DNA of 64,000 nt, from NCBI RefSeq assembly GCF_019264345.1, contig NZ_JAHVAO010000005.1, positions 35,415-99,414 on the forward strand, in the 5' to 3' direction. The position numbers and the translations under genes were made by a program. Each line of letters begins with the position of its first letter. The first letter of the stretch is position 1. This stretch comes from Marinobacter arenosus. GTDB lineage: Bacteria; Pseudomonadota; Gammaproteobacteria; Pseudomonadales; Oleiphilaceae. Shown in pieces: positions 19,397 through 29,194 of this stretch. Under the pieces are notes generated by a model. It was not told the origin of the DNA. It did no database searches and was given only the letters and a program-made list of their open reading frames with translations.

Positions 19397-20449
19397 ATGG
19401 CATTTGCTCAACAGTCTTCACCCCATGCCCATCATGCCCGCCCCACATCAAGGGTTATGCTCTGGGTAATCATCGCTGCGTTGCCTGGCCTGTTCGCGCA
19501 GACGGTGTTCTTTGGCTGGGGCAACCTGATCAATGTGGTGTGGTGCGTTGCACTGGCGATGGCCTGCGAGGCTGCCATCCTCAAGCTCCGGAACAAGCCC
19601 GTCGCCTTTTTCCTGAAAGATAATACGGCGGCGGTAACCGGCCTGCTGCTCGGCTTGTCGTTGCCACAATTTGCGCCCTGGTGGGTTTCCGGCATTGCGG
19701 TTATGTCCGCCATCGTCGTTGCCAAGCAGCTCTATGGCGGGCTCGGTTCCAATCCCTTCAATCCGGCGATGGTGGGCTATGCCCTGGTTTTGATCTCCTT
19801 TCCGGTGGCCATGACCACAAACTGGGCGGAACCCGCGTTGCTGTGGGACGGCGCGCCCGGTTTCTCCGAAACCCTCGGCACGATCGCCTCGGCCCAGCAG
19901 ACTGCGGTTGACGGCTGGACCATGGCGACACCGCTGGACGAGTACAAGCACAAGATCGCGACCCGCACGGCGGAAGAGGTACTGGCGCACCCGACCTTTG
20001 GTGACGGCATTGCCAGGGGCTGGGAATGGGTGAATGCCGGCTTTCTGGCGGGCGGGCTCCTGCTGGTCCTGCTCCGGATCATCACCTGGCACATTCCGAT
20101 CGGCTATCTCGCCGGACTCGTGCTGATGAGCCTGGCTTTCGGCAACAACGCCGATCAGTACGCGCCACTGTCCCTGCACCTACTGGCCGGTGGCACCGTG
20201 CTCGGAGCCTTCTTCATCGCCACCGATCCGGTGTCGGCAGCGACCAGCCATCAGGGCAAACTGATTTACGGTGCTGGCATCGGCGTGCTTATTTACCTGA
20301 TACGGACCTGGGGAAGCTACCCCGATGCCGTGGCCTTCAGCGTTCTGCTGATGAACTTTGCGGTTCCGTTCATTGATCACTACACGCCACCGCGGACCTA
20401 CGGCCACCACAAGGCCCGTCGCGGTGTGCCGGGCAGGAAGCAGGGGTAA
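19397..20449 (+). CDS. rsxD: RsxD/RnfD, flavin-carrying membrane subunit
   Basis: A 350-residue NqrB-like membrane protein with about ten helices. Thr178 in DGWTMATPL corresponds to the residue that carries covalent FMN in RnfD (T187 in E. coli). Conserved stretches include [14 protein letters not shown] and [18 protein letters not shown]. It starts 21 bp after rsxC and is followed three bases later by rsxG. Confidence 0.95.
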   Translation: MAFAQQSSPHAHHARPTSRVMLWVIIAALPGLFAQTVFFGWGNLINVVWCVALAMACEAAILKLRNKPVAFFLKDNTAAVTGLLLGLSLPQFAPWWVSGIAVMSAIVVAKQLYGGLGSNPFNPAMVGYALVLISFPVAMTTNWAEPALLWDGAPGFSETLGTIASAQQTAVDGWTMATPLDEYKHKIATRTAEEVLAHPTFGDGIARGWEWVNAGFLAGGLLLVLLRIITWHIPIGYLAGLVLMSLAFGNNADQYAPLSLHLLAGGTVLGAFFIATDPVSAATSHQGKLIYGAGIGVLIYLIRTWGSYPDAVAFSVLLMNFAVPFIDHYTPPRTYGHHKARRGVPGRKQG

Positions 20450-20452
20450 CGT

Positions 20453-21154
20453 ATGGCTGCACTTGCACAATCGATACGTCGCAGCGCCATTGGCCTGGGC
20501 CTGTTCGCCATGATCACCGGGGGCACCATCGCGGTTACCCAGGCACTGACCGAGAAACGGATCCAGGAGCAGGCCGCGCGCGCCGAAGCCAAGGCGCTGT
20601 TTGAAATCATTCCGGAAAGCGCCCATGACAACAACCTGCTCCGGGATACGGTCCAGTTGCCCGCCAGTGAACGCCTGGCCACCGATGGGCCGCTGACGGC
20701 CTGGGTGGCTCGACGTGACGGCCGGCCCACGGGCATGATCCTGCCCATCGTTGCCCCGGACGGCTATTCCGGCAATATCCGGCTGCTGGTCGGTGTCGAC
20801 CTGAACGGCACGGTTCTCGGCGTCCGGGTCACCAGTCATAAGGAAACGCCCGGGCTCGGTGATCGCATCGAGACCAAGAAGTCCGACTGGATCCGAAGCT
20901 TTGAGGGCCGCTCGCTTGGCCAGCCACCGCACCGCGAGTGGAACGTGAAGAAGAACGGTGGGGAGTTCGACCAGTTCACCGGTGCCACCATTACCCCCCG
21001 GGCGGTGGTCAAGGCGGTCCAGAAATCCCTGATCTATTTCCGCCAGAACCGGCAGGTGATTCGGGAGCGACTCAACGAAGCGCCGTCACCCCGACCGAAA
21101 GCCATCACTCCGGAAACCATTGCCGGAGAAGCAACCCGTTCGGAGCATTCCTGA
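20453..21154 (+). CDS. rsxG: RsxG/RnfG, periplasmic FMN-binding subunit
   Basis: A 233-residue subunit with one N-terminal membrane anchor (residues about 11-30) and a periplasmic FMN-binding domain. TGAT at residues 176-179 is the covalent flavinylation motif, with FMN on Thr179. The surrounding [19 protein letters not shown] matches NqrC/RnfG. The family needs the flavin transferase ApbE, which is not encoded in this window. The gene lies tightly between rsxD and rsxE. Confidence 0.95.
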   Translation: MAALAQSIRRSAIGLGLFAMITGGTIAVTQALTEKRIQEQAARAEAKALFEIIPESAHDNNLLRDTVQLPASERLATDGPLTAWVARRDGRPTGMILPIVAPDGYSGNIRLLVGVDLNGTVLGVRVTSHKETPGLGDRIETKKSDWIRSFEGRSLGQPPHREWNVKKNGGEFDQFTGATITPRAVVKAVQKSLIYFRQNRQVIRERLNEAPSPRPKAITPETIAGEATRSEHS

Positions 21155-21156
21155 TT

Positions 21157-21873
21157 ATGGCCACCAAAACCTCCCGTGAAATCATTCGCGACGGGCTCTG
21201 GAACAACAACCCCGCCCTCGTCCAGGTCTTGGGGCTGTGCCCGCTGCTGGCGGTGACCAGTACCGTCGTCAACGCTATTGGCCTGGGCCTGGCAACCCTG
21301 CTGGTGCTGATGGGGTCCAACCTCGCGGTGTCACTGATCCGGAACTTTGTGGGTGAGTCAGTCCGACTGCCCGCCTTCGTGATGATCATTGCATCGTTTG
21401 TCACCTGTGCCGAACTTCTGATGCAGGCATTCACTTACGAGCTTTACCAGATCCTGGGCATCTTCATTCCCCTGATCGTGACCAACTGCGCCATTCTCGG
21501 CCGGGCGGATGCCTTCGCCTCCAAAGTGACGCCCGGGCCGGCTCTGCTGGATGGTGTCATGATGGGGCTCGGCTTCCTGGCGGTGTTGGTGCTGCTGGGA
21601 GGCATGCGCGAACTGATTGGCCAGGGCACGCTGTTTGTCGATATGAACCTGTTGCTCGGCCCCATGGCCGCCGACTGGGTGATTCGTCCGTTTGAGAGTT
21701 ATCCCGACGTCCTGTTCATGGTCCTGCCTCCCGGCGCGTTCGTAGGTCTTGGCCTCCTGATTGCCCTGAAGAATGGCATCGACAACCACCTGGAGAAGCG
21801 TCGCAAGGCCGCCGAACCGGCCCCGGCGGCCAGTGGCAGCAAACGCGTTCGCGTCACTGGCAACGTTTCCTGA
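21157..21873 (+). CDS. rsxE: RsxE/RnfE, membrane subunit
   Basis: A 238-residue six-helix membrane subunit, paralogous to RsxA and completing the complex core. Its half-repeats are [18 protein letters not shown] and [18 protein letters not shown], with the two cluster-ligating cysteines. The ATG at 21157, two bases after the rsxG stop, matches the family N-terminus; a longer open frame from 20938 overlaps rsxG and is a shadow. A short basic Ala/Pro-rich tail ends the protein. Confidence 0.95.
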   Translation: MATKTSREIIRDGLWNNNPALVQVLGLCPLLAVTSTVVNAIGLGLATLLVLMGSNLAVSLIRNFVGESVRLPAFVMIIASFVTCAELLMQAFTYELYQILGIFIPLIVTNCAILGRADAFASKVTPGPALLDGVMMGLGFLAVLVLLGGMRELIGQGTLFVDMNLLLGPMAADWVIRPFESYPDVLFMVLPPGAFVGLGLLIALKNGIDNHLEKRRKAAEPAPAASGSKRVRVTGNVS

Positions 21874-21901
21874 CCCGCAGGTAAGGTGAATCCCGGATCC
21901 C

Positions 21902-22540
21902 ATGAACAAACAGAAACGCATTGAAATCTTTACCCGTCTTCGGGATGCAAACCCGAACCCCACGACGGAGCTGAACTACTCCACACCGTTCGAGTTATTG
22001 ATTGCTGTCATCCTGTCCGCCCAGGCCACCGATGTTGGCGTCAACAAGGCCACCGACAAACTGTTTCCGGTGGCAAATACCCCGGAAGCGATTCTGGCAC
22101 TGGGTGTGGACGGGCTGAAGGAGTACATCAAGACCATCGGCCTGTTTAACAGCAAGGCCGAGAACGTGATCAAGACCTGCCGGATCCTGATTGAGAAGCA
22201 CGGCAGTCAGGTTCCGGAGAAGCGGGAAGACCTGGAGGCATTGCCCGGAGTTGGCCGAAAAACAGCCAACGTGGTGCTGAACACGGCGTTCGGACACATG
22301 GCCATGGCCGTGGATACTCACATATTCCGGGTCTCGAACCGCACCGGCATAGCCCCCGGAAAGAATGTGCTGGAGGTGGAGCAAAGGCTGATGCGACTGG
22401 TACCCAGAGAGTTTCTGCTGGATGCGCACCACTGGCTGATTCTCCACGGTCGGTATACCTGTACCGCCCGCAAACCCAAGTGCGGTGCCTGCAGCATTGA
22501 AGACCTCTGCGAGTTCAAGGACAAACGGGATTACCTGTAA
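21902..22540 (+). CDS. nth: Endonuclease III
   Basis: A 212-residue bifunctional DNA glycosylase/AP lyase that removes oxidised pyrimidines. The helix-hairpin-helix LPGVGRKTANVVL carries catalytic Lys120, and Asp138 lies in VDTHIFR, matching E. coli numbering exactly. The C-terminal [4Fe-4S] loop has the C-x6-C-x2-C-x5-C spacing (CTARKPKCGACSIEDLC). It follows the rsx operon as in E. coli, and a bidirectional terminator lies 36 bp downstream. Confidence 0.97.
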   Translation: MNKQKRIEIFTRLRDANPNPTTELNYSTPFELLIAVILSAQATDVGVNKATDKLFPVANTPEAILALGVDGLKEYIKTIGLFNSKAENVIKTCRILIEKHGSQVPEKREDLEALPGVGRKTANVVLNTAFGHMAMAVDTHIFRVSNRTGIAPGKNVLEVEQRLMRLVPREFLLDAHHWLILHGRYTCTARKPKCGACSIEDLCEFKDKRDYL

Positions 22541-22574
22541 TCACCCATGGGCTCACCGGAGTAACGGCGCCCAC

Positions 22575-22605
22575 AAAAAAGCCGGCATTGAATGCCGGCT
22601 TTTTC
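22575..22605. terminator. Bidirectional terminator between nth and the chalcone-isomerase-like gene
   Basis: An A-run (22575-22580), the inverted repeat AGCCGGCA/TGCCGGCT with a 5-nt loop, and a T-run (22600-22604). It works for nth on the plus strand and for the gene ending at 22622 on the minus strand. Confidence 0.9.
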
Positions 22606-22621
22606 TGTCAGGACGTTGCGA

Positions 22622-23197
22622 TTAACGCTGTCCCAGCATTTTTTCCTTCAGGTCTTCCTGGGCTGGCTTGTCAGACAGCCAGATTCCGAAGAGAGCCTTC
22701 TTGAAGGCCAGATCACCCATGGTGTCTTTGTGTTGGCCGTTCTTCAGGACTTTGACACCCTCGCCCGGCAGGTACACCAGATCGAAGACATCGCCTTCCT
22801 TGATCTCCTCCTGGAAGACCGCCATGAATTGGTCGACATCACCCTGGATCGCCGCCATGTCGCCACCGGTCGACGATTCAAAGCCTTCCAGGGTGGCTTC
22901 CGTCATGCGCTCACTGGTGATCATGCCGGAGATGATGTGCAGCGTGATGGCCTGGGGCTCATCCGCGTTGATAACAGCCTCGCCATCATCAATGGTTTCC
23001 GGTACATACAGGCCACCAACGTACAGGTCCATGAACCACTTGGACCGCGTGCCCGCGCCATTGAGCTTGAGTTCAGTGTCCATGGCCGAGTAGGTATCGG
23101 GAACATCCACACCTTCCACGGTCAGTGCCGAGACCGGCGCTGACAGTGCGGCTGCCATGGTCAGGGACATAAAACCGGTAAAGAGAGCCTTCTTCAT
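22622..23197 (-). CDS. Secreted chalcone isomerase-like protein
   Basis: A 191-residue exported protein. Residues 1-24 are a Sec signal peptide (MKKALFTGFM, hydrophobic core, VSA cleavage). The mature part has the bacterial chalcone-isomerase-like fold signature: GAGTRSKWFMDLYVGGLYVPE, LHIISGMITSERM, and GDVFDLVYLPGEGVKVLKNG. Plant enzymes of this fold cyclise chalcones. The bacterial secreted branch has no known substrate and probably lacks that activity. It has its own GGAAAGGA Shine-Dalgarno and lies downstream of rpoS, but the rpoS terminator separates the two. Confidence 0.82.
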   Translation of the reverse strand: MKKALFTGFMSLTMAAALSAPVSALTVEGVDVPDTYSAMDTELKLNGAGTRSKWFMDLYVGGLYVPETIDDGEAVINADEPQAITLHIISGMITSERMTEATLEGFESSTGGDMAAIQGDVDQFMAVFQEEIKEGDVFDLVYLPGEGVKVLKNGQHKDTMGDLAFKKALFGIWLSDKPAQEDLKEKMLGQR

Positions 23198-23345
23198 AGT
23201 CCTTTCCTTTTCGATCGTTATTATTGACGTGTTTCATTCGTGCACCGGGTTTCGACACCCTTATCCCCGCCCGGTCCGGGCATTCTAACAACGTCGGGGG
23301 ACTCTCCGGCGGAACCTGGTTCTCATTTGCGGCCATCCTGAAACA

Positions 23346-23375
23346 GAAAAACCGACCGGGTTTCCCCGGCCGGTT
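23346..23375 (-). terminator. Intrinsic terminator after rpoS
   Basis: An 11-bp stem (23350-23360 with 23365-23375, one mismatch, 4-nt loop) is followed on the minus strand by a run of T residues. It starts 27 nt beyond the rpoS stop codon. Confidence 0.85.
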
Positions 23376-23401
23376 TCGGCTTGATCAACTCTGGAAAGGT
23401 G

Positions 23402-24394
23402 TTATTTAAACAGCAGGTTTCCGGAGAGCCCCTCTTTCTCGAGGATTTCACGCAGGCGTCGCAGCGCCTCGACCTGAATCTGGCGAACCCGCTCTCGGGT
23501 AAGCCCGATCTCCTGACCGACCTCTTCCAGCGTGCTGACCGGATACCCTCTCAGTCCAAAGCGACGGGAAAGCACTTCCTGCTGCTTTTCACTGAGCTGG
23601 TCGATCCATTTTTCCAGGCACGAACACATGTTGTTGTCCTGGAGCAGGTCCGCCGGGTCAGAGGCGCCTTCATCCGCAACCGTGTCCAGCAGGGATTTCT
23701 CTCCGCCAGTGCCGATCGGGGTATCCATGGAGGCAACCCGTTCGTTCAGACCCAGCATGCGCTTTACATCGGCGACTGGCTTGTCGACCATGCGCGCGAT
23801 TTCTTCGGCGGAAGGTTCATGATCCAGCTTTTGCGTCAGCTCCCGAGCAGCGCGCAGGTAAAGGTTCAACTCCTTGACCACATGAATCGGCAGCCGAATG
23901 GTCCGGGTCTGGTTCATGATCGCGCGTTCAATGGTCTGGCGAATCCACCAGGTGGCGTAGGTCGAGAAGCGGAAACCCCGTTCCGGATCGAACTTTTCAA
24001 CCGCCCGGATCAGCCCGAGGTTACCCTCTTCAATCAGATCCAGCAGGGTCAGTCCCCGATTGACATAACGCCGCGCTATCTTGACCACGAGCCTGAGGTT
24101 GCTCTCGATCATCCGCTTCCGGCCGGAATCCTCGCCCTTACGCGCAAGGCGGGCGAAATACACCTCTTCCTCCGGCGTCAGGAGGGGGGAAAAACCGATT
24201 TCGTTGAGGTATAGCTGAGTGGCGTCCAGCTGCTTCTGGCTGGTGAAATAACGCCCTTGGGTAGGAATTTCTTCGTCAGCGGTATCCTCGTCCGCCGAAG
24301 CCTTGTCGACTTTCTCTTCTGCTAACAATTGATCCTCGGACTCATCCACGTCCACCGCACGATCAATGATGATATCTTCCTGCTCTGCTGACAT
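23402..24394 (-). CDS. rpoS: RNA polymerase sigma factor RpoS
   Basis: A 330-residue group 2 sigma70 factor for the stationary-phase and general stress response. An acidic N-terminus is followed by region 1.2 ([21 protein letters not shown]), region 2 ([37 protein letters not shown]) and region 4 with the helix-turn-helix [20 protein letters not shown]. Length and order of regions match RpoS and not RpoD, which is about 600 residues. The gene follows nlpD, as in most gammaproteobacteria. The 203-bp gap upstream is AT-richer than its surroundings and could hold a long leader, but I could not define a promoter or sRNA site. Confidence 0.95.
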   Translation of the reverse strand: MSAEQEDIIIDRAVDVDESEDQLLAEEKVDKASADEDTADEEIPTQGRYFTSQKQLDATQLYLNEIGFSPLLTPEEEVYFARLARKGEDSGRKRMIESNLRLVVKIARRYVNRGLTLLDLIEEGNLGLIRAVEKFDPERGFRFSTYATWWIRQTIERAIMNQTRTIRLPIHVVKELNLYLRAARELTQKLDHEPSAEEIARMVDKPVADVKRMLGLNERVASMDTPIGTGGEKSLLDTVADEGASDPADLLQDNNMCSCLEKWIDQLSEKQQEVLSRRFGLRGYPVSTLEEVGQEIGLTRERVRQIQVEALRRLREILEKEGLSGNLLFK

Positions 24395-24597
24395 TTTCTT
24401 GCCCCGCCTCTCAATAATCCTGGGTGTTCGTCCGATACTTCTTATTATTGCGGACGTTCTTAATGCGACTACTTTTCTTCTTCAGGACATCTGTTGGTTG
24501 GCCGGTCACAACTGCAACCGTTTTTTTATTCTTTGGAACGCGGTCTCTCTGTCAGTGCCGGTGGGTGGTGGGAAACAGAATCCTGTCTGCTTCTGCG

Positions 24598-25491
24598 CTA
24601 GCGTCTTGGAAGGTAGTGGGCGGGATCAACCGGATTGCCATTCTTTCGGATTTCAAAATGCAACATGGGTCGTTCAGCGCCACTGCTACCGAGCTCTGCG
24701 ATCACCTGACCGGCTTTCACATCCTCCCCTTCCCGCACCAGAATCTTCCGGTTGTGTGCGTAAGCACTTAAATAGTGCTCATTATGGTTCACAATAATCA
24801 GGTTACCGTAACCAAGCAACCCATTGCCGGCGTATACAACATTACCGCTCGCGGCTGCCTTTACAGCATCACCGGCTTTTCCGGCAATATCAATACCTTT
24901 GTTGACTCTTCCGGATGTTGAATATCCAGCAATTACGGTGCCAACGTGCGGCCAGCGCCAGTTCACCCGGGCGACCGTCTGGGTCTGCGACGCCAGTGGC
25001 GCTCCCTTTTCCGGGGCTCGGGTTACCGCCGGTTTCGGCGCCGTTCTTGGCGTTGGCGCCGGCGGCGCTGCCCGTGACGTACCGGACGACGCCGCGGATT
25101 TCCTCGTCGCTACACGATTCTGCCGATTGGATGTGACAGTTCCGCGAAGATCGAGACGCAACACCTGCCCCGCTCTCAATGTCCAGGGCGCGTCTATGCC
25201 GTTGGCGCTGCCCAGTTCCCGGTAATCCCGACCGTAGCGCCAGGCGATGCTGTACAGGGTTTCTCCGGGCTGGACCACGTGCCGCCCCCAGTAAACCGGC
25301 GGATTGTAGAGATCATCCCGATACAACGCGGGGGTGTTACAGCCGCTGACAAGCGCTGCTACAAGCAGCATAGCAGCGATCCTGGGAACGCCGCTGCGGG
25401 GTTTTAGGGCACGAGGTGAAGCATGGGCACCGGAAGGGAACCGCGGGGAAGCCGGCGATGCGGCACTGAATAGCCCACGCAAGTATCTCAC
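24598..25491 (-). CDS. nlpD: NlpD-like LysM/M23 lipoprotein
   Basis: A 297-residue outer-membrane lipoprotein that activates the division amidase AmiC. The lipobox is LVSGC, a LysM domain is at about residues 68-115 (HVVQPGETLYSIAWRYG), a Pro/Ala/Thr-rich linker follows, and a LytM/M23 domain is at about 195-293. Zinc ligands are degenerate: the family HxxxD is NKGID here and HxH is MLH, so it should be an activator and not a hydrolase, as known for NlpD. The start is uncertain. GTG at 25491 gives a basic n-region; the ATG at 25371 has a good AGGA but would leave a signal peptide too short for export. Confidence 0.9.
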   Translation of the reverse strand: MRYLRGLFSAASPASPRFPSGAHASPRALKPRSGVPRIAAMLLVAALVSGCNTPALYRDDLYNPPVYWGRHVVQPGETLYSIAWRYGRDYRELGSANGIDAPWTLRAGQVLRLDLRGTVTSNRQNRVATRKSAASSGTSRAAPPAPTPRTAPKPAVTRAPEKGAPLASQTQTVARVNWRWPHVGTVIAGYSTSGRVNKGIDIAGKAGDAVKAAASGNVVYAGNGLLGYGNLIIVNHNEHYLSAYAHNRKILVREGEDVKAGQVIAELGSSGAERPMLHFEIRKNGNPVDPAHYLPRR

Positions 25492-25578
25492 AAGAATAAA
25501 AACGACCCAGTTATGAAAAATCCGTATAACGCATACCGTGTGTCATACCAGTTTCTTAGGTTTTAGAAGTAACTTGCT

Positions 25579-25609
25579 AATATATTGCACAATTCCATAG
25601 TTAATCCAA
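25579..25609 (-). promoter_or_regulatory. Possible nlpD/rpoS promoter in an AT-rich gap
   Basis: The 202-bp gap between the DUF368 gene and nlpD is clearly AT-richer than the flanking genes. It contains TTGGAT and TATATT on the minus strand, with a longish 19-bp spacer. Two GTAAC-type words recur nearby. This is only a weak motif match. Confidence 0.25.
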
Positions 25610-25693
25610 GTTACCCCATTGCCACATCTGTTACCGGGAGAAACACCCTTTTCGCGCGATAGGTAACACTTCGTTCACGTGTGGTCGCAGCGC

Positions 25694-26668
25694 TCAGGAA
25701 ATCCTGCCCTGCTGATGTCGAGTGCCTACCCATTCGACCAGCAAGACCAGCAGAAATCCAGCAAGCGCGATTAACACGGCAAGACCCAGCTTGGGATCCT
25801 GTCCGGTCAGATCCGCAAAGGTGAAAGGACCGATACTGCTTTCGTTCAGGGGGACCTGTTCACCGGCACTGTTGGTACGCCAGCTCAATGTCTGTTTCCA
25901 GGGCCAGACCTTGTTGAGCGCGCCCACCATGAACCCGGTGAGTAGCGCCAGGACAAGATCGTGAAAGTGATGGAAGGCCCAGGTAATGACACGCGCGACT
26001 GACAGCAACCCCAGTAAACACCCAGCCATGAACAGCACCAGAATTCCGATGTCCGCAGATTTGATCGCTGCAAGCACCGGGGCATACATGCCGATGATGA
26101 CCAGAATGAAACTGCCCGATATACCCGGGAGGATCATGGCGCAGATGGCCAGTGCGCCCGCCCCGAAGAAGGCCAGCGCCGACGGGGCGAGTTGCCCCGC
26201 AGGCAGGGTGGTGATCCACCAGGCCACCACGATGCCAATAATCAGGGGCAGCACCAGGGAGAACCGGTAATGGCGGACCTGACGGCCGACATGCCAGACG
26301 GATGCGACAATCAGCCCGAAGAAAAAGCTCCAGATCAGGATGGGAAACTCGACGAGCGCGTAACTGATGGCCGAGGCCAGAGTGAGGATACTGGTCAGCA
26401 CGCCGGCGAGCAGGCAAAGCAGGAAAGTGCCGTCACAGACCTGCCAGAAAACGTTGAAGCGCCCCCGGACCAACTCACCCATGATCGCACCCGGCATCGC
26501 ATTGATGGCTTCCAGCAAGCGGAAATAGATGCCGGTGATAAAGGCAATCGTTCCGCCCGATACACCCGGCACGATGTCCGCAGCGCCCATGGCCATGCCC
26601 CGCAGGAAGACGGCAGCCGGACGATGTGTGCGATTCAGGTCAGGGGTGCGCGAGGCGTCATCGTTCAA
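25694..26668 (-). CDS. DUF368 membrane protein, PopT-like undecaprenyl-phosphate translocase
   Basis: A 324-residue polytopic membrane protein with about nine helices. It matches DUF368 through GMAMGAADIVPGVSGGTIAFITGIY and the second repeat FGAGALAICAMILPGISGSFILVIIGMY. The duplicated PG-S-G motifs suggest an inverted-repeat transporter. DUF368 members (PopT) have been described as translocases that return undecaprenyl phosphate to the cytoplasmic face; I assign this by family recognition. It sits inside the classical surE-pcm-nlpD-rpoS cluster, and its ATG overlaps the pcm stop in an ATGA, so it is coupled to pcm. Confidence 0.82.
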   Translation of the reverse strand: MNDDASRTPDLNRTHRPAAVFLRGMAMGAADIVPGVSGGTIAFITGIYFRLLEAINAMPGAIMGELVRGRFNVFWQVCDGTFLLCLLAGVLTSILTLASAISYALVEFPILIWSFFFGLIVASVWHVGRQVRHYRFSLVLPLIIGIVVAWWITTLPAGQLAPSALAFFGAGALAICAMILPGISGSFILVIIGMYAPVLAAIKSADIGILVLFMAGCLLGLLSVARVITWAFHHFHDLVLALLTGFMVGALNKVWPWKQTLSWRTNSAGEQVPLNESSIGPFTFADLTGQDPKLGLAVLIALAGFLLVLLVEWVGTRHQQGRIS

Positions 26669-27321
26669 CGGACCACCCCACCCAGAAGCGGGACGAAGTG
26701 CACCGGTTCCAGTTCCTTATGGTCGAACCGGTCGCCCCGTCTCGTCACTTCCACCAGGATCTGGTTTTCCTCGCCGACTGGCGCAATCAGGATACCGCCA
26801 TCACATAACTGGGCCAGCAGTTCCTCCGGTATTTCCACTGGTGCGGCGGTCACGATAATGCCGTCGAAGGGGCCCCGGTCCGGCCACCCCATACCACCAT
26901 CAGCATGTTTCAGGAGCACGTTTCGCGCGTTGAGCTGGCGCAGACGATCACGGGCCCGGTCCTGCAACGGTTTGATCCGCTCAACACTGTAAACCTCGTC
27001 AAACAGCCGGGAAAGGACCGCAGTCTGGTAACCCGACCCCGTTCCTAGCTCGAGCACGCGGGCGGGCGCATGAGCCAGCATCAGTTCCGTCATGCGGGCA
27101 ACAATGTAGGGTTGGGACAGGGTCTGACCGTAGCCAATGGGCAGTGAGGTATCTTCGTAGGCCCGGTGAGACAGCGCCTCATCCAGGAAAATGTGTCGTG
27201 GTACATCACCAATAACGTCCAACACCCGGTCCGATTCAATGCCGGCTTCTCGCAGACGCTGGACCAGACGCATTCGGGTCCGACGGGAGGTCATGCCGAT
27301 ACCCTGGAGTTGCGCGCTCAT
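26665..27321 (-). CDS. pcm: Protein-L-isoaspartate O-methyltransferase
   Basis: A 218-residue SAM-dependent enzyme that methylates isoaspartyl residues to start their repair in aged proteins. Motif I is VLELGTGSGYQTAVLS, preceded by the PCMT signature YEDTSLPIGYGQTLSQPYIVARM; motif II is FDGIIVTAAP. I use the ATG at 27321, which overlaps the surE TGA (ATGA) and fits the family length; a longer frame from 27360 is not needed. Confidence 0.95.
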   Translation of the reverse strand: MSAQLQGIGMTSRRTRMRLVQRLREAGIESDRVLDVIGDVPRHIFLDEALSHRAYEDTSLPIGYGQTLSQPYIVARMTELMLAHAPARVLELGTGSGYQTAVLSRLFDEVYSVERIKPLQDRARDRLRQLNARNVLLKHADGGMGWPDRGPFDGIIVTAAPVEIPEELLAQLCDGGILIAPVGEENQILVEVTRRGDRFDHKELEPVHFVPLLGGVVR

Positions 27322-28088
27322 GCCGTCGTCTCCCCGCCATCGCCAAGACCTTCGACCCAATCCCGAAGCGGCACCAGCGCCTTATGGCGAGTCATATCGA
27401 TGTGGACCGGTGTGATCGAAACAAACCCTTCTCGAACGGCATGGAAGTCGGTACCGGGCCCGGCGTCGCCCCCTTCCCCGGCTGCACCAATCCAATAGCG
27501 CTCCTTGCCCCGGGGACAGGTCATGGGAACGGCACCCTCGGCGCGCTCGCGATGCCCGAGGCGCGTAACCCGAAAGCCGTTCAACCGGTCCCAGGGCACA
27601 TCCGGCACATTCACGTTGAGAATGGAACGGGGGCCAAGGACCAGTGGTCGCTGCGATTCAAGCAGGAGCCGGACCACGCGTGCCGCGGTTTCGTAATGGA
27701 AGTGACCATCGTTAACCAGCGATACCGCGATGGCGGGAAGCCCCAGGTGGCGCCCCTCCGTTGCCGCGGCAACCGTACCGGAATAAATGATGTCGTCGCC
27801 GAGATTGGCGTGGGTGTTAATCCCCGATACCACCCGATCGAACGGCGCCTGGAACAGACCGTTGACCGCGAGGTGAACACAATCCGTAGGCGTCCCGTCA
27901 ACGGAGCGAAAACCGTTGGGATGCTGCTCCACCGTTAATGGACGGTTCAGGGTCAGGGCGTTACTGGCCCCGCTATGGTCCCGATCCGGGGCGACGACTT
28001 CCAGGTCGCCCAGCCCCTGAAGCCCATCGTACAGGGCGATTAGCCCGGGTGAATGGACGCCGTCATCATTCGACAACAGAATACGCAC
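27318..28088 (-). CDS. surE: 5'/3'-nucleotidase SurE
   Basis: A 256-residue metal-dependent phosphatase acting on nucleoside monophosphates and short polyphosphate, linked to stationary-phase survival. The metal site motif is at the very start: LLSNDDGVHSPG (Asp8, Asp9). GTPTDCVHLAVNGL, VSGINTHANLGDDIIYSGTV and the SVTP-like VSITPVHIDMT segment complete the fold. It is coupled to pcm downstream and lies 20 bp after truD. Confidence 0.96.
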   Translation of the reverse strand: MRILLSNDDGVHSPGLIALYDGLQGLGDLEVVAPDRDHSGASNALTLNRPLTVEQHPNGFRSVDGTPTDCVHLAVNGLFQAPFDRVVSGINTHANLGDDIIYSGTVAAATEGRHLGLPAIAVSLVNDGHFHYETAARVVRLLLESQRPLVLGPRSILNVNVPDVPWDRLNGFRVTRLGHRERAEGAVPMTCPRGKERYWIGAAGEGGDAGPGTDFHAVREGFVSITPVHIDMTRHKALVPLRDWVEGLGDGGETTA

Positions 28089-28108
28089 TGTGTTCTCCGC
28101 TAGCCTTG

Positions 28109-29194
28109 TTACTTGTTATGGCGGCCGAGGCTCATGTCCTCAAGCTCGAAAATATCACTCAGAATCGTGGTGGCATACTGGCCCGGCGCCAGCGTGAACT
28201 CCACCGCCAGACAGCGCTCGTCCTGCCATTGCCATGCCAGTTCTGCCGGCCTGATCCGCAACGATCGGCGCTCAGGTTTCATCCGGGTCGTCGAGAACAA
28301 TTGAACCAGATCCGGCGCCTGCTCGACGACGCTCCGCTCAAGTTGTTCCTGGCATCCAGTGGCCGTGGTGCCGCCATCGCCCCAGAGCGGACCGGTTGGC
28401 TCCAGCTCACCGGGAGCCAGTCCCGGTTCCCCATCCATCGGCCTGAGCCAGCTGCCATCGGCGACCCGATGGGCAAGAACTTCGTTGAACAACCACGAAC
28501 GCGCTGCCGAAAAGTACAATACGTTTTTCGAGGCGTCTCTTCCAGCGCGGTTTTTACCTTTGCGCCCCCGGCCTGCAGACCGGCTGCGGGAATCCATTGC
28601 CGAGGAATCCATGGCGGCCGCCCGATCCAGGTTGGCGCCCCCAAAACCAAACCGCTGAGGCCCAAAGTAATTGGGTGCTCCCTCGTGCTTCAGGCGTGCC
28701 AGGGCCTCGTCAATGACGGCTCGCTCGCCGGAAACGTCACGCAGCGTCAGGATAAAACGGTTTCCATGGTGCTCACCACGACGGAGTTTGCGGTTGTGGC
28801 GCCGGGCAGACAACACCGTCCATTGCTCCGCCACTCGCGCAATAAATTCGGCATCGGAGTGCGCCATGCCCGGGCGATAAAGACTGAACCACTGGCTGGT
28901 CACGGCATGGCGATCCTTGAGACCGCAGTAGCCAACATCAAAGGTCCGGCATCCCGAGAGCGCTGCCAACTGGCGTGCGACAAATTCGGTGTTATCACCC
29001 GTCTTCTGGAGTCGCAGACACAGGTGTTCACCCTCACCGGCAACGTCGACGCCCGATTGCTCGGGGAAGCCGGCCAGCACCTCATCAACCTGGAAATCCT
29101 CCGGCGATGATTTCAACCCTGCACGAGCCACACGCGTACCCGCCGACGTTGGCCAATCCAGGCGCCAGCGGCAGTGCTGCACCGCCTCGGTCAT
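28109..29194 (-). CDS. truD: tRNA pseudouridine(13) synthase
   Basis: A 361-residue enzyme that isomerises U13 in tRNA-Glu. The catalytic aspartate is in [17 protein letters not shown], and the signature NYFGPQRFG and the EDFQVDEV start region are present. A basic Arg/Gly/Lys-rich insertion near residues 195-215 ([16 protein letters not shown]) is part of the variable TRUD insertion domain. Its ATG overlaps the ispF stop (ATGA). Confidence 0.95.
   Translation of the reverse strand: MTEAVQHCRWRLDWPTSAGTRVARAGLKSSPEDFQVDEVLAGFPEQSGVDVAGEGEHLCLRLQKTGDNTEFVARQLAALSGCRTFDVGYCGLKDRHAVTSQWFSLYRPGMAHSDAEFIARVAEQWTVLSARRHNRKLRRGEHHGNRFILTLRDVSGERAVIDEALARLKHEGAPNYFGPQRFGFGGANLDRAAAMDSSAMDSRSRSAGRGRKGKNRAGRDASKNVLYFSAARSWLFNEVLAHRVADGSWLRPMDGEPGLAPGELEPTGPLWGDGGTTATGCQEQLERSVVEQAPDLVQLFSTTRMKPERRSLRIRPAELAWQWQDERCLAVEFTLAPGQYATTILSDIFELEDMSLGRHNK

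Noticed and set aside
23198..23401. A small regulatory RNA of the RsmZ type next to rpoS
   Set aside because: The gap contains only the rpoS terminator and the leader of the chalcone-isomerase-like gene; no repeated GGA-loop hairpins were seen.
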